DNA of 37,402 bases from CAZEDL01 sp964585245 (GTDB taxonomy: Bacteria > Patescibacteriota > Patescibacteriia > Magasanikbacterales > GWA2-37-8), in NCBI GenBank assembly GCA_964585245.1, contig CAZPCV010000008.1, positions 1-37,402 of the forward strand, in the 5' to 3' direction. The stretch's first letter is position 1, and the number at the start of each line of letters is the position of its first letter. Of this stretch, positions 20,691 to 28,565 are shown one piece after another. The notes under the pieces were generated by a model. The model saw only the letters and a program-made list of their open reading frames with translations, was not told the DNA's origin and searched no databases. A program made the position numbers and the translations under genes.

Positions 20691-21152
20691 ATGAAACTAG
20701 AAATCCCAGGCAGTGGAGAGCTTGACTTAAAGACACTCATCCTTGATCTTAACGGAAGCCTAACTCAATATGGAAAATTAGTTCCGGGTGTAAAAACAGG
20801 ATTGAAAAAATTGCGCACGGCTGGTTTTAATTTGATTCTTTTTTCTGGTGACACCCGCGGTAACGCCCAAAAATTAGCGCGGCAGCTTGGCGTACAGTTT
20901 ACTAAAGCTGGGACCGCCCAAGAAAAACTCAAAGAGCTTAAAAAACTTGACCCAGCCACCTGTGTCGCAATTGGTAATGGCCTGATTGATAAAGAGCTAA
21001 TAAAAAAAGCACGCTTAGGCATTGTCGTGCTTCAAGCCGAAGGCGTGCATGTAAAAACACTATTAGAGGCAGATGTGATTGTGCCGTCTCTGCGAGATGC
21101 TTTCAATCTATTATTAGATAAGAACGTCTTAATTGCGACATTACGAAAATAA
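20691..21152 (+). CDS. HAD-like phosphatase, soluble P-type ATPase-like (COG4087 type)
   Basis: 153 residues. Motif I is TLILDLNGSLTQYGKLVPGV, where Asn replaces the second catalytic Asp, as I recall for the DLNGTL-type soluble P-ATPase-like family (COG4087). Motif II is LILFSGDTRGNAQKLARQLG. The later motif is CVAIGNGLIDKELIKKARLGIVV, resembling the GDGxND-like hinge of P-type ATPases with the acidic residue altered. The protein has no cap domain and no membrane segment. It may be a phosphatase of low activity or a regulator. Upstream is a 148-nt gap with no strong promoter. Confidence 0.8.
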   Translation: MKLEIPGSGELDLKTLILDLNGSLTQYGKLVPGVKTGLKKLRTAGFNLILFSGDTRGNAQKLARQLGVQFTKAGTAQEKLKELKKLDPATCVAIGNGLIDKELIKKARLGIVVLQAEGVHVKTLLEADVIVPSLRDAFNLLLDKNVLIATLRK

Positions 21153-21255
21153 TAAATCTAACACGAACCTGCTATCCTATTTCGAACGCTCCCCACGATT
21201 AGCCGAAATTTTCACGGTATGTTACAGTCTACGTTATTAATTCCACATTAAAAGT

Positions 21256-21693
21256 ATGCCAACTATCAATCCTCATATTAATTTCAACGGAAATGCAGAA
21301 GAAGCGTTCAAATTTTATCGGTCAGTATTTGGCGGGGAGTTTGCCAAGATTATTCGATTCAAAGACCTTGCTGGCCCTGAATTTCCGGTATCGAAAGAAG
21401 AAGAGAATAAAATCATGCACATTGCTTTGCCTATTGGCAAAAGTAATATGCTGATTGGTAATGATGTTCCGGCAATTTTGGGAAAAACGAACGAAAACGA
21501 GAACAGAAGTAAAATCTCAATCAGCGCGGATAGCCAAGAAGAAGCAGACAGATTATTTAATGCACTTTCTGCAGGCGGGCAAGTAGAGGGGCCTATGGGC
21601 TATGCTTCTTTTACGGGCTCATATTTTGGCTGCTTTAGAGACAAATACGGAATTGAATGGATCGTAAATTTTGATGCAAAAAAATATGAATAG
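21256..21693 (+). CDS. PhnB/VOC-family protein
   Basis: 145 residues. A single glyoxalase/bleomycin-resistance (VOC) fold of the PhnB/YjdN type. The N-terminus is INPHINFNGNAEEAFKFYRSVF; the middle has MHIALPIGKSNMLIGND; the C-terminal half ends SYFGCFRDKYGIEWIVNF. PhnB-type proteins often look enzyme-like yet have no proven reaction. Length is normal. Its stop codon overlaps the ATG of a second, truncated VOC gene (ATGAATAG), so the two were once coupled. Its leader ends ATTAAAAGTATG, the same as that of the HAD-like gene at 20691. Confidence 0.88.
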   Translation: MPTINPHINFNGNAEEAFKFYRSVFGGEFAKIIRFKDLAGPEFPVSKEEENKIMHIALPIGKSNMLIGNDVPAILGKTNENENRSKISISADSQEEADRLFNALSAGGQVEGPMGYASFTGSYFGCFRDKYGIEWIVNFDAKKYE

Positions 21694-21763
21694 TAAACTG
21701 AATCCGTATATCGGCTTCGACGGCACCGCCAAAGATGCGATGGGGTTTTATAGAGCCGTCTAA
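21686..21763 (+). pseudogene. N-terminal remnant of a second VOC gene
   Basis: 25 codons from ATG 21686 to TAA 21761-21763. They encode LNPYIGFDGTAKDAMGFYRAV, exactly the opening strand and helix of a PhnB-type VOC protein, then stop where FGGE would normally follow. The ATG overlaps the stop of the intact VOC gene. The rest of the domain is missing and mntP begins 23 nt later. Confidence 0.75.
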
Positions 21764-21785
21764 ACAGGTACAAAAAGAATTGGGT

Positions 21786-22343
21786 ATGCATCTAATCAAC
21801 ATACTTTTTATTGCGCTCGCTCTTTCTTTTGACACTATGGCAGTAGGTGCGGCCCACGGAGCGAGCCGTCCGCAGCTACGATGGTTAGAATCCCTCAAAA
21901 TTTCATTTTTTTTCGCGTTATTTCAATTTGCCATGCCTCTGGCGGGCTGGTTGATCGGCTCTAAATTTGAGCACTATCTTTCTACCTATGGTCACTGGGC
22001 AGCGTTTATACTTTTGACTGCGTTGGGGGCAAAAATGCTGGCAGAATCCTTTAAGGGTGTGGGCGAAAAAAAGACAGATATTAATAGTTGGAAGATTCTT
22101 GTTTTGCTTTCTGTCGCTACCAGTATCGATGCCTTGATCGTGGGTATGTCATTTGGATTTTTGCAAATAAATATCGGCCTGGCGGTTTCTGTTATTGGCG
22201 TAACAACTTTTTTTCTGACACTACTATCATTATTTCTGGGTAAAAAATTTGGCGAACGTTGGGGGGTAAAATCTGAAATTGCCGGCGGCCTAATTCTTAT
22301 TCTAATCGGAGTGAAAGTTTTACTGTCGCACTTACTAGCTTAA
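21786..22343 (+). CDS. mntP: Putative manganese efflux pump MntP
   Basis: 185 residues, six membrane helices in two repeated halves. Each half has the acidic signature: ALSFDTMAVGAAHG in helix 1 and ATSIDALIVGMSFGF in helix 4, the Asp positions known to matter for Mn2+ export in the family. Length is typical. The ATG at 21786 begins the conserved N-terminus; the frame upstream to 21735 overlaps the VOC remnant and is not part of the protein. I see no yybP-ykoY riboswitch in the 23 nt before it. It precedes the dehydrogenase gene by 9 nt. The two sit where parts of VOC genes are missing. Confidence 0.92.
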   Translation: MHLINILFIALALSFDTMAVGAAHGASRPQLRWLESLKISFFFALFQFAMPLAGWLIGSKFEHYLSTYGHWAAFILLTALGAKMLAESFKGVGEKKTDINSWKILVLLSVATSIDALIVGMSFGFLQINIGLAVSVIGVTTFFLTLLSLFLGKKFGERWGVKSEIAGGLILILIGVKVLLSHLLA

Positions 22344-22352
22344 TAATTGTAT

Positions 22353-23363
22353 ATGCACCCCAAAAACAAAATAGTATTCTATGGCCTGTGGCCAGAACTT
22401 CACGACTATGTTCGTAGTAAATTACCCGCCTTGTCTGTTGTCCTGCATAGTGAATCACTTACTCTACAGAATGTAGATCCGGCAACAACAATCGTCGCCG
22501 TGTTTATCGAATCTCCGGTTACTCAAGCCACCATCGCAGCTTTGCCTAAACTTAGCTACATTACCACCATGAGCACGGGCTATGATCATATAGATCTCGC
22601 CGCAGCCAAAGAACGGGGCGTTGCTGTCTCGAATGTACCCGCCTATGGTGAACATACGGTGGCCGAACATACTTTCGCGTTGATTTTAGGCGTGACACGT
22701 AAACTTTTTGCCTCGGTGAAGCGAGTTAAAGAAGGTTCGTACGATTGCCACGGATTAAGTGGAATCGATCTGAAAGAAAAAACTTTGGGAGTGATTGGCA
22801 CCGGTCGAATCGGAGCACATGTCATCCGTATAGCAAAAGGATTTGACATGCGGGTAGTGGCTTACGATGCTTTTCCTAATCAAAAATTGTCAGACACTCT
22901 AGGCTTCTCGTATGTCCCGCTAGAGGCTCTTTTAAAGAATTCAGACATTGTCACCTTACACGCTCCGCTTCTTAAGAGTACTTATCATTTGATTAATAAA
23001 GAAAATATTTCGCTAATGAAGCCGGGCAGCATACTTATTAATGCGGCCCGGGGTGCTTTGGTTGATCCCGAAGCGTTGCTCGAAGCTCTCAATTTCGGTC
23101 TACTTTCCGGGGCGGGTCTCGACGTTCTCGTGGATGAGCAGATGCTTCTACAGTCAAAAAATAGCCCGACCTCTACCGATCAAAAAGATACATTAAGAAT
23201 TTTGCAAATAAATAAAAAAATTATTGACCATCCTAATGCCACCGTCACTCCACACAACGCTTTTAATAGCATCGAAGCGTTGCAACGAATTATTGATGTG
23301 ACCACGGACAATATCAAGGAGTTTGTGAGTGGCAACTCACAAAATATTGTTACCGAAAATTAA
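22353..23363 (+). CDS. D-2-hydroxyacid dehydrogenase (D-lactate dehydrogenase-like)
   Basis: 336 residues from the ATG at 22353; a TTG two codons upstream also opens the frame. The NAD-dependent D-hydroxyacid family has the TMSTGYDHID substrate-domain motif and AEHTFALILGVTRK. The NAD fold is KTLGVIGTGRIGAHVIRIA, and the catalytic Arg is in INAARGALVDPEAL. The C-terminal His is in TVTPHNAFNSIEA. Length and motifs fit fermentative D-lactate dehydrogenases (LdhA/FldH group), which would regenerate NAD+ in a fermenting cell. Other 2-hydroxyacids are possible substrates. It is linked to mntP by 9 nt. Confidence 0.9.
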   Translation: MHPKNKIVFYGLWPELHDYVRSKLPALSVVLHSESLTLQNVDPATTIVAVFIESPVTQATIAALPKLSYITTMSTGYDHIDLAAAKERGVAVSNVPAYGEHTVAEHTFALILGVTRKLFASVKRVKEGSYDCHGLSGIDLKEKTLGVIGTGRIGAHVIRIAKGFDMRVVAYDAFPNQKLSDTLGFSYVPLEALLKNSDIVTLHAPLLKSTYHLINKENISLMKPGSILINAARGALVDPEALLEALNFGLLSGAGLDVLVDEQMLLQSKNSPTSTDQKDTLRILQINKKIIDHPNATVTPHNAFNSIEALQRIIDVTTDNIKEFVSGNSQNIVTEN

Positions 23364-23400
23364 GCGATGGTTTATTTGTTTTCGACTATTTATATATGCC

Positions 23401-23682
23401 TTCAATTACTTCTCATTTAATGAGGCTATCTCCCTGGTGGTGCACTGCGATACTCAAGAAGAAATTGACCATTATTGGGCCAAACTTTCAGAGGTGCCCG
23501 AAGCAGAGCGATGCGGTTGGCTGAAGGATAAATTCGGTTTTTCGTGGCAAATTGTTCCATCCGTTATGGGAGAGTTACTAGGTAGCGGCGATCAAGAAAA
23601 AACCAAACGCGTAACTAACACTTTTCTTAAAATGAAAAAATTTGATGTAGCGGCCTTAAAAGCTGCAGCAGAAAGCAAATGA
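23401..23682 (+). pseudogene. C-terminal remnant of a VOC/PhnB-type gene
   Basis: The frame reads FNYFSFNEAISLVVHCDTQE and then WLKDKFGFSWQIVPSVMGELL, the second half of a PhnB-type VOC domain of the subfamily ending in MKKxDxAALKAA. The first half is missing. The only in-frame start upstream (23329) lies inside the dehydrogenase gene, and the stretch between the genes is not domain-like. Its subfamily seems different from that of the N-terminal remnant at 21686, so these are probably pieces of two genes. Confidence 0.7.
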
Positions 23683-23719
23683 CTTGACAGGAAATTAAAA
23701 ATCAAGGCACCCTACCTAT

Positions 23720-23740
23720 AACTCTCTTGTTAAGAGGGTT
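23720..23740 (+). promoter_or_regulatory. Hairpin in glutaredoxin leader
   Basis: 9-bp stem with one G-T pair (23720-23728 and 23732-23740), GTT loop, then AAACTTTTT. It could be a weak terminator for the VOC remnant or a leader structure 12 nt before the glutaredoxin ATG. Confidence 0.4.
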
Positions 23741-23752
23741 AAACTTTTTCCT

Positions 23753-24007
23753 ATGCAACCAGTTACTATTTACTCTACCACCTATTGCCCCTACTGCAAA
23801 CGAGCAAAAGCACTATTAAATCAATTGAATGTGCCGTATGAAGAAATCAATCTGGAAGACGATCCGGCACTTCGAGACGAATTAACGGCTCAATATAATT
23901 GGCATACCGTGCCTATGATTATGATCGGCGGAGAATTCATCGGCGGTTTTGACGATCTTAATCGTCTCCATGTTCAGGGTGAATTAATGAAGAAATTAGA
24001 AGAGTAA
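23753..24007 (+). CDS. grxC: Glutaredoxin (GrxC type)
   Basis: 84 residues, the usual size. Thioredoxin fold with the dithiol active site TYCPYCKRAKALL, the cis-proline region WHTVPMIMIGGEFIGGFDDL, and typical C-terminal LHVQGEL. It reduces disulfides or glutathione-mixed disulfides in the cytoplasm. A glutathione S-transferase gene lies 1.5 kb away, hinting at use of glutathione or another low-molecular thiol; its biosynthesis genes are not here. The gene converges on the DUF1360 gene with 4 nt between the stops. Confidence 0.93.
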   Translation: MQPVTIYSTTYCPYCKRAKALLNQLNVPYEEINLEDDPALRDELTAQYNWHTVPMIMIGGEFIGGFDDLNRLHVQGELMKKLEE

Positions 24008-24011
24008 AAAT

Positions 24012-24581
24012 TTAAGCTGTTTTTTTCTGTGCTTCGACGGTTAATTTTTTTTGTTCAGCCTGCCAGCCGATGGCATTAGCCAATAATTGCACAAAGGTAG
24101 ACAGCCCGGCAATCGCTAAAATAAGTATGAAAAAAGTGGCAACCGGCACACTATAGTAAAATATGACTACTAAGGCTGACATCCATACTCCTACACACCA
24201 GGGGCAGGCCAGTAGATTGGCAACCACCTTGCGCCAGCCGCGCCGTGGTTGAATGTATATTATTTTTTTTGCGCCCGAATCCGGATCGGTCACTTCTTCT
24301 TGAATCAAGCAGCTGTCGCGTAGATAGCTCATTATTCCGTCGTACACGAACAAGCGAGTGAGGCGGAACACCGCCAACACCAGAATACAAAAATCGAATG
24401 CGCTTAGTTCAGATAAAAGCCGTCGGTAGTCTACCTTTAGGAAATAGGCTACAATCCCAAGAACACTGACATAAAAAATAGCCAAGAAAAATTCTAGCTG
24501 ATCGTTTTTTTCTTCATACTCTTTTTTAACAAAAATAGTGGCACTCATAAAACTGAAGTAAATTAACAAACCTAATTTCAC
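24012..24581 (-). CDS. DUF1360 membrane protein
   Basis: 189 residues if GTG 24581 is the start; the ATG at 24548 (MSATIFVKKEYEEK) is a likely alternative. Membrane segments lie near EFFLAIFYVSVLGIVAYFL and after the CPWCVGVW motif (MSALVVIFYYSVPVATFFIL). DUF1360 hallmarks: VFRLTRLFVYDGIMSYLRD and NLLACPWCVGVW, with a C-terminal ATFVQLLANAI-like helix. Members occur in Bacillus (spore-related YjcA-type) and elsewhere, with unknown function. The last 18 residues are Lys/Glu rich. Confidence 0.82.
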   Translation of the reverse strand: MKLGLLIYFSFMSATIFVKKEYEEKNDQLEFFLAIFYVSVLGIVAYFLKVDYRRLLSELSAFDFCILVLAVFRLTRLFVYDGIMSYLRDSCLIQEEVTDPDSGAKKIIYIQPRRGWRKVVANLLACPWCVGVWMSALVVIFYYSVPVATFFILILAIAGLSTFVQLLANAIGWQAEQKKLTVEAQKKTA

Positions 24582-24670
24582 CTTAACATAATAGATTTGC
24601 TTTTGACAATATAAATTCTCTAAATTTGGTATTTATCTGCTAACTAAAAATTTTGTTTCTGCTTTGACTG

Positions 24671-24698
24671 TTGCCAAAACTAGAGTTTAGCGTACAAT
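24671..24698 (+). promoter_or_regulatory. Promoter for the SIMPL-gst-queC unit
   Basis: TTGCCA (24671-24676), 16-nt spacer, TACAAT (24693-24698). Predicted start near 24705, about 48 nt before the ATG. Confidence 0.65.
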
Positions 24699-24752
24699 AG
24701 ATTAACGGGATCTTTGTCCCTATTTAAAACTATTAATTATTAACATTAGCGT

Positions 24753-25523
24753 ATGAATACTACCCTTAAAAACGCCCTAGCTGCGGCTGGAATCGTCGCC
24801 ATGCTATTTGGTATCGTGATATTAAATAAATATGTAAACGCCTACGGAGCGTCTATCCAACCGTCATCATTCCGCAGTTTTACCGCAAGCGGCGAAGGTA
24901 AAATTGTAGCCGTACCGGATGTGGCACAATTTAGTTTTGGCGTGATTTCCGAGGGCGGAACTAATATTGCAGAGCTACAAAAAAATAATACCGAAAAAAT
25001 GAACGCCTCTATTGCCCTACTAAAAAATAAAGGCGTAGACCAGAAGGATATCAAGACCGAACAGTATTCACTACAACCACGAATGGAGTATGCAAACTGT
25101 CAAAACAACAGTGTCTGCCCTCCTCCAAAAATTGCCGGGTACACGATTAGCCAAACAGTAAGCGTAAAAATCCGCCAGTTTGATAAAATCGGCGATATCA
25201 TGTCGGGAGTGGCGCAGCTTGGTGTGAATTCCGTCTCCAATCTCACCTTTACGATTGACGATCCTAAAAAACTCCAAAATGATGCGCGTGCCCAAGCTAT
25301 CGAAGACGCCAAAAACAAAGCCGAGGCAATCGCCAAAGCCGGTGGATTTAGTGTAGGCAAGTTACTGTCGATTGACGAAGGGTACCAGCCTTTACCAATG
25401 GTATACCGCGAGCTCGACATGCAATCAGCCAACAAGGTGGCAGAAGCAGCACCCGCCCCAACTATCGAAGCAGGCTCTACGGACGTATCGGTACAGGTAA
25501 CATTACGTTACGAAATAGATTAA
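24753..25523 (+). CDS. SIMPL-domain (DUF541) exported protein
   Basis: 256 residues. An N-terminal membrane anchor or signal (LKNALAAAGIVAMLFGIVIL) is followed by a SIMPL domain: RSFTASGEGKIVAVPDVAQF, then FGVISEGGTNIAELQKNN, KGVDQKDIKTEQYSLQPR, IAGYTISQTVSVKIRQ and DARAQAIEDAKNKAEAIA. The C-terminal strand is VSVQVTLRYEID. Two cysteines lie in a loop (YANCQNNSVCPPPK). Relatives include E. coli YggE, linked to protection against oxidative stress. It leads a probable operon with glutathione S-transferase and queC. Confidence 0.92.
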   Translation: MNTTLKNALAAAGIVAMLFGIVILNKYVNAYGASIQPSSFRSFTASGEGKIVAVPDVAQFSFGVISEGGTNIAELQKNNTEKMNASIALLKNKGVDQKDIKTEQYSLQPRMEYANCQNNSVCPPPKIAGYTISQTVSVKIRQFDKIGDIMSGVAQLGVNSVSNLTFTIDDPKKLQNDARAQAIEDAKNKAEAIAKAGGFSVGKLLSIDEGYQPLPMVYRELDMQSANKVAEAAPAPTIEAGSTDVSVQVTLRYEID

Positions 25524-25551
25524 TTTTTTACTCATTTACTAGACTACTGTT

Positions 25552-26154
25552 ATGATTACTATTTACGGATCAAAAAATTCTAGCGCTTTTCGTTGTATTT
25601 GGGTACTGGAAGAATTAAACGTGCCTTATACCATCAAGACCCTGGATTTTCAAAAGGGTGAAAATAAATCGCCCGAATATTTGGCTTTGAATCCTAACGG
25701 CAAAATTCCCACCATGGTAGATGGTGAATTTGTACTCTGGGAATCATTGGCAATCAATTATTACTTAATGGAAAAATATAACGGAGTGTGGCTAGTAGGA
25801 AAAACCGCCGAGGAACATGCCCAGGTAAACCAATGGAATTTTTGGTCATTGATTCATCTGTACGAAGCATTCCACCCGTTAGTCATGCAAAAATTCCGTA
25901 ACACTCCGGATTCTGATGCGACCAAAGCAGCGACGAGCGAATTATTACCACGCTACCTCAAAGTGCTAGACGCCCAGCTAAATGGCAGAAAGTATGTGGC
26001 ATTAGACACGTTTAGCCTGGCTGATATTACGGTTATGTCTGTACTGAAAAATGCAGCGTTCGTTGGCTATGATATTTCAAGTTATCCGCATATCGTTGCT
26101 TGGATGAAACATATTAGCGAGCGCCCGGTCTATCAAAAATTGACGGCAGCCTAG
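25552..26154 (+). CDS. Glutathione S-transferase family protein
   Basis: 200 residues with two domains. The N-terminal thioredoxin-like domain reads MITIYGSKNSSAFRCIWVLE and has the glutathione-binding LNPNGKIPTMVDGEFVLWES (cis-Pro, Glu-Ser). The all-helical C-terminal domain includes NQWNFWSLIHLYEAFHPLVM and FSLADITVMSVLKNA (N-capping box Ser-x-x-Asp). The catalytic N-terminal Ser is probably one of those in KNSSAF. It follows the SIMPL gene by 28 nt and precedes queC by 2 nt. Conjugation or peroxide-related reduction is likely; the substrate is unknown. Confidence 0.92.
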   Translation: MITIYGSKNSSAFRCIWVLEELNVPYTIKTLDFQKGENKSPEYLALNPNGKIPTMVDGEFVLWESLAINYYLMEKYNGVWLVGKTAEEHAQVNQWNFWSLIHLYEAFHPLVMQKFRNTPDSDATKAATSELLPRYLKVLDAQLNGRKYVALDTFSLADITVMSVLKNAAFVGYDISSYPHIVAWMKHISERPVYQKLTAA

Positions 26155-26156
26155 AT

Positions 26157-26840
26157 ATGAAGAATGCGGTAGTGCTTTTAAGCGGCGGACTGGATTCAAC
26201 CACCACCGCGGCTATAGCTCAAACTGAAGGATTTAGTGTCTGCGGCCTTAGCTTTGATTATGGACAACGCCACCACATAGAATTAAAGGCAGCCACGCGA
26301 GCGGCCAAAGCGCTTAAATTGAGCGGGCATACCATAGCAAGAATTGACTTACGAATCTTTGGGGGATCCGCCCTGACGAGCGCTATTCCGGTACCAAAAA
26401 ATCGTTCTCTAGCCGATATCCCTACAGAAATACCGGTTACCTATGTCCCGGCCCGAAATACTATTTTCTTATCATTTGCGCTCGCCTACGCTGAAGTTTT
26501 AAAAAGCACAGATATTTTTATCGGGGTAAATGCGCTTGATTACAGCGGTTACCCAGACTGCCGACCGGACTATATTGCAGCATACGAAAAAATGGCTAAT
26601 TTAGCCATTAAGCTGGGCGTAGAAGGTACGGAACCCATTCGGATTCATACTCCATTAATAAACCTTAATAAAGCCCAAATTATAGCTAAGGGAATAGGGC
26701 TGGGGATAGACTACTCGATCACACTAAGCTGTTATGATCCAGACTCAAACGGAGCTGCTTGTGGCGGATGTGATTCGTGTCTACTCAGAAAAAAAGGCTT
26801 TGAGGAAAGTAAAGTCAAAGATCCGACTATCTATCAATAA
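26157..26840 (+). CDS. queC: 7-cyano-7-deazaguanine synthase
   Basis: 227 residues. An ATP-dependent ligase that converts 7-carboxy-7-deazaguanine and ammonia to preQ0, the precursor of queuosine (or of DNA deazaguanines). The PP-loop is LLSGGLDSTTTAAIAQ, followed by LSFDYGQRHHIEL, PVTYVPARNTIFLSFALAYAE and NALDYSGYPDCRPDY. The C-terminal zinc cluster is SCYDPDSNGAACGGCDSCLLR (four Cys). It looks complete. The GST stop and this ATG are 2 nt apart. No queD, queE, tgt or folE is in the window. Confidence 0.95.
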   Translation: MKNAVVLLSGGLDSTTTAAIAQTEGFSVCGLSFDYGQRHHIELKAATRAAKALKLSGHTIARIDLRIFGGSALTSAIPVPKNRSLADIPTEIPVTYVPARNTIFLSFALAYAEVLKSTDIFIGVNALDYSGYPDCRPDYIAAYEKMANLAIKLGVEGTEPIRIHTPLINLNKAQIIAKGIGLGIDYSITLSCYDPDSNGAACGGCDSCLLRKKGFEESKVKDPTIYQ

Positions 26841-26859
26841 TTTAGAAATTGTAATACAT

Positions 26860-27879
26860 ATGAATACGCCCCCTAGACGATTGACTTCCGAAGCATCCCG
26901 ATCAGGAATTGGGTTTACTGGTCGATTGGTTGATTTGTCTGGACGTGAAAAAAGACAACAATATGAAATAAGCAGAGAAGGCAAAGAACGTTTAAGGCAA
27001 AATATGAAAGGCGTGGCAGTTGAAATTAATAAACGCCTGCAAGCACTGAACGCTCCGCCTTTGGTCCAAGATGACGGCCGACTCGATATGCAGCCTTTTC
27101 AAGTCCAAGGCTTACCGGTATCAAATGATCAGGCTCTAGCAAAACAGATAAAAAAAAGTTACTTAGGATTAGCGCCGGATATTCAGAATAACTTTCTAGA
27201 TCTGCGCGCTGACCACAATGTAGATTTTGAAAAAAAATACAAAAGAAAGCCAAAAAATGAGGCTGAATTATATGATTTTTGTGTTAAACAGGAGGATGAA
27301 AGTTTAAGCAACACCTGTGAAATGGCCATAACCGTCTTACTCCATCGCAAACTAGGAGCACGCTATATAGTTGTGCGTTCTTCAACCTACGATGATTTAA
27401 CTAACGGAGTAGATGGTTTTATTGTTGATACTCATACCGGAGCCAAAATCTGCTCTATAGACGAACTTACCCTGCATGATGAGGCGACTCGTGGAGTCGG
27501 AGGTAACAAGAAAGACGATGACAGAAATGTAAGTAAGACCGCAAGACAAAAACAAATAATGGCTCGGGGAGGGTCGCGCTTAAAATACGGGTTTGATATC
27601 GTACGAGGCCAAAACAAGACCAACATAAAAATCGGACCAGTAGAAAATATTCCAATTTTTATTGCCGGAATTCCTAAAGATGATTTGGTAGCTTTAGTTA
27701 ATTCTCAGCAGGCGGATATCAAGAGTCTGCCTTCTGCGACAGAGAATCAAATTTTTGCCAAACTTGTTAAATCATTACGAGATCAGGCCAAAAAGTTTTT
27801 AGAAACAGTCCAAGATCCAGCCCTTTTAAAAAATATTAACAGCTTTTTGGAAGCAGTAAGTGAGAGAGAACGAAACTAA
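26860..27879 (+). CDS. Unknown protein with PD-(D/E)xK-like core
   Basis: 339 residues from the ATG at 26860. The frame continues upstream inside queC, but that stretch is only an overlap. The N-terminal third is basic and helical (REKRQQYEIS ... QNMKGVAVEINKRLQAL). The middle has FCVKQEDESLSNTCEMAITV, LLHRKLGARYIVVRSSTYDD, GVDGFIVDTHTGAKICSIDE, and then a Lys/Arg/Asp-rich loop. The order Glu ... GVDGFIVD ... KICSIDE resembles the Glu-Asp-(D/E)xK layout of nuclease folds; that is inference. I recall relatives in Patescibacteria with NGVDNVIVxxxTGxVxCxFDE, unnamed. No signal or membrane segment. It follows queC by 19 nt. Confidence 0.7.
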   Translation: MNTPPRRLTSEASRSGIGFTGRLVDLSGREKRQQYEISREGKERLRQNMKGVAVEINKRLQALNAPPLVQDDGRLDMQPFQVQGLPVSNDQALAKQIKKSYLGLAPDIQNNFLDLRADHNVDFEKKYKRKPKNEAELYDFCVKQEDESLSNTCEMAITVLLHRKLGARYIVVRSSTYDDLTNGVDGFIVDTHTGAKICSIDELTLHDEATRGVGGNKKDDDRNVSKTARQKQIMARGGSRLKYGFDIVRGQNKTNIKIGPVENIPIFIAGIPKDDLVALVNSQQADIKSLPSATENQIFAKLVKSLRDQAKKFLETVQDPALLKNINSFLEAVSERERN

Positions 27880-27962
27880 GTGTGATAACTGTCTTTCTAC
27901 ATAACCAGAGCTACAGTTAAATTAGGGCGCTAACACGATCAAAGTTATTCGGCACGGACACA

Positions 27963-28463
27963 TTATTCAATTTTTGAAATACGATATTTTTTAATCCCCC
28001 CTGGGGATCGCATCTCTACCGTATCCCCCACTTTATGACCAAGTAACGCCGCTCCGAGCGGCGACTGATGAGAAATAATTCGCTGACGCGGATTAGTCTG
28101 GCTGGAGCCTAAAATTTGATAGGTTTGAACGGTTTTTTCATTCTCAACGGTAACGGTATGCCCAATTTGAACCTTGTCCGTAGCAGTATTTACCGGAATA
28201 ATTTCGGCTGTGTTTAAATGACTTTCGATTGTGGTTATTCTGTTATTAATACCGCGTAACCGCCCCTTGGCTAGCTGATATTCCACGTTTTCCGAAAAAT
28301 CTCCCAATTCAGCCAAACGACGCACCTCAGCAGCAGCTTCGGGGCGAGCCTTGTTTTTCAGATACTCCAATTTATTTTTCAGCTCGTTATATTTGGCTTC
28401 GGTCAGGAGCGGATCGGGCTTTAGATGAGTAAATTGCCCGGGCTTTCGATGGGGTACTTGCAT
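27963..28463 (-). CDS. greA: Transcription elongation factor GreA/GreB-like
   Basis: 166 residues from the ATG at 28463; a GTG two codons upstream is less likely. A secondary-channel factor that stimulates cleavage of backtracked RNA by RNA polymerase. The N-terminal coiled coil (LTEAKYNELKNKLEYLKNK) carries the acidic tip LGDFSENVEYQLAKGRL, matching GreA's GDxSENxEYxxAK. The C-terminal FKBP-like domain includes VQIGHTVTVENEK, SPLGAALLGHKVGDTVEM and GGIKKYRISKIE. An extra N-terminal 15-20 residues (MQVPHRKPGQFTHLKPDP) precede the usual start. The predicted transcript start almost coincides with the ATG, so the mRNA is probably leaderless. Confidence 0.93.
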   Translation of the reverse strand: MQVPHRKPGQFTHLKPDPLLTEAKYNELKNKLEYLKNKARPEAAAEVRRLAELGDFSENVEYQLAKGRLRGINNRITTIESHLNTAEIIPVNTATDKVQIGHTVTVENEKTVQTYQILGSSQTNPRQRIISHQSPLGAALLGHKVGDTVEMRSPGGIKKYRISKIE

Positions 28464-28471
28464 AGGCACGT

Positions 28472-28500
28472 ATGATACGTATTTTTAGCTTCTGGAGCAA
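28472..28500 (-). promoter_or_regulatory. Promoter for greA
   Basis: Minus strand: TTGCTC (plus 28495-28500), 17-nt spacer, TATCAT (plus 28472-28477). Predicted start near 28465, within 2 nt of the ATG at 28463. Confidence 0.6.
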
Positions 28501-28515
28501 GCGCGTCTGCTTCAA

Positions 28516-28544
28516 TTGCCAGATCAAGCTTTATATAGTAAAAT
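28516..28544 (+). promoter_or_regulatory. Promoter for dedA
   Basis: TTGCCA (28516-28521), 17-nt spacer, TAAAAT (28539-28544). Predicted start near 28551, 15 nt before the ATG at 28566. This rules against the upstream ATG at 28545. Confidence 0.65.
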
Positions 28545-28565
28545 TTGCAGGTATTTACCTTTTCT

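Noticed and set aside
21764..21785. yybP-ykoY manganese riboswitch before mntP
   Set aside because: Only 23 nt separate the VOC remnant from mntP, too short for the element.
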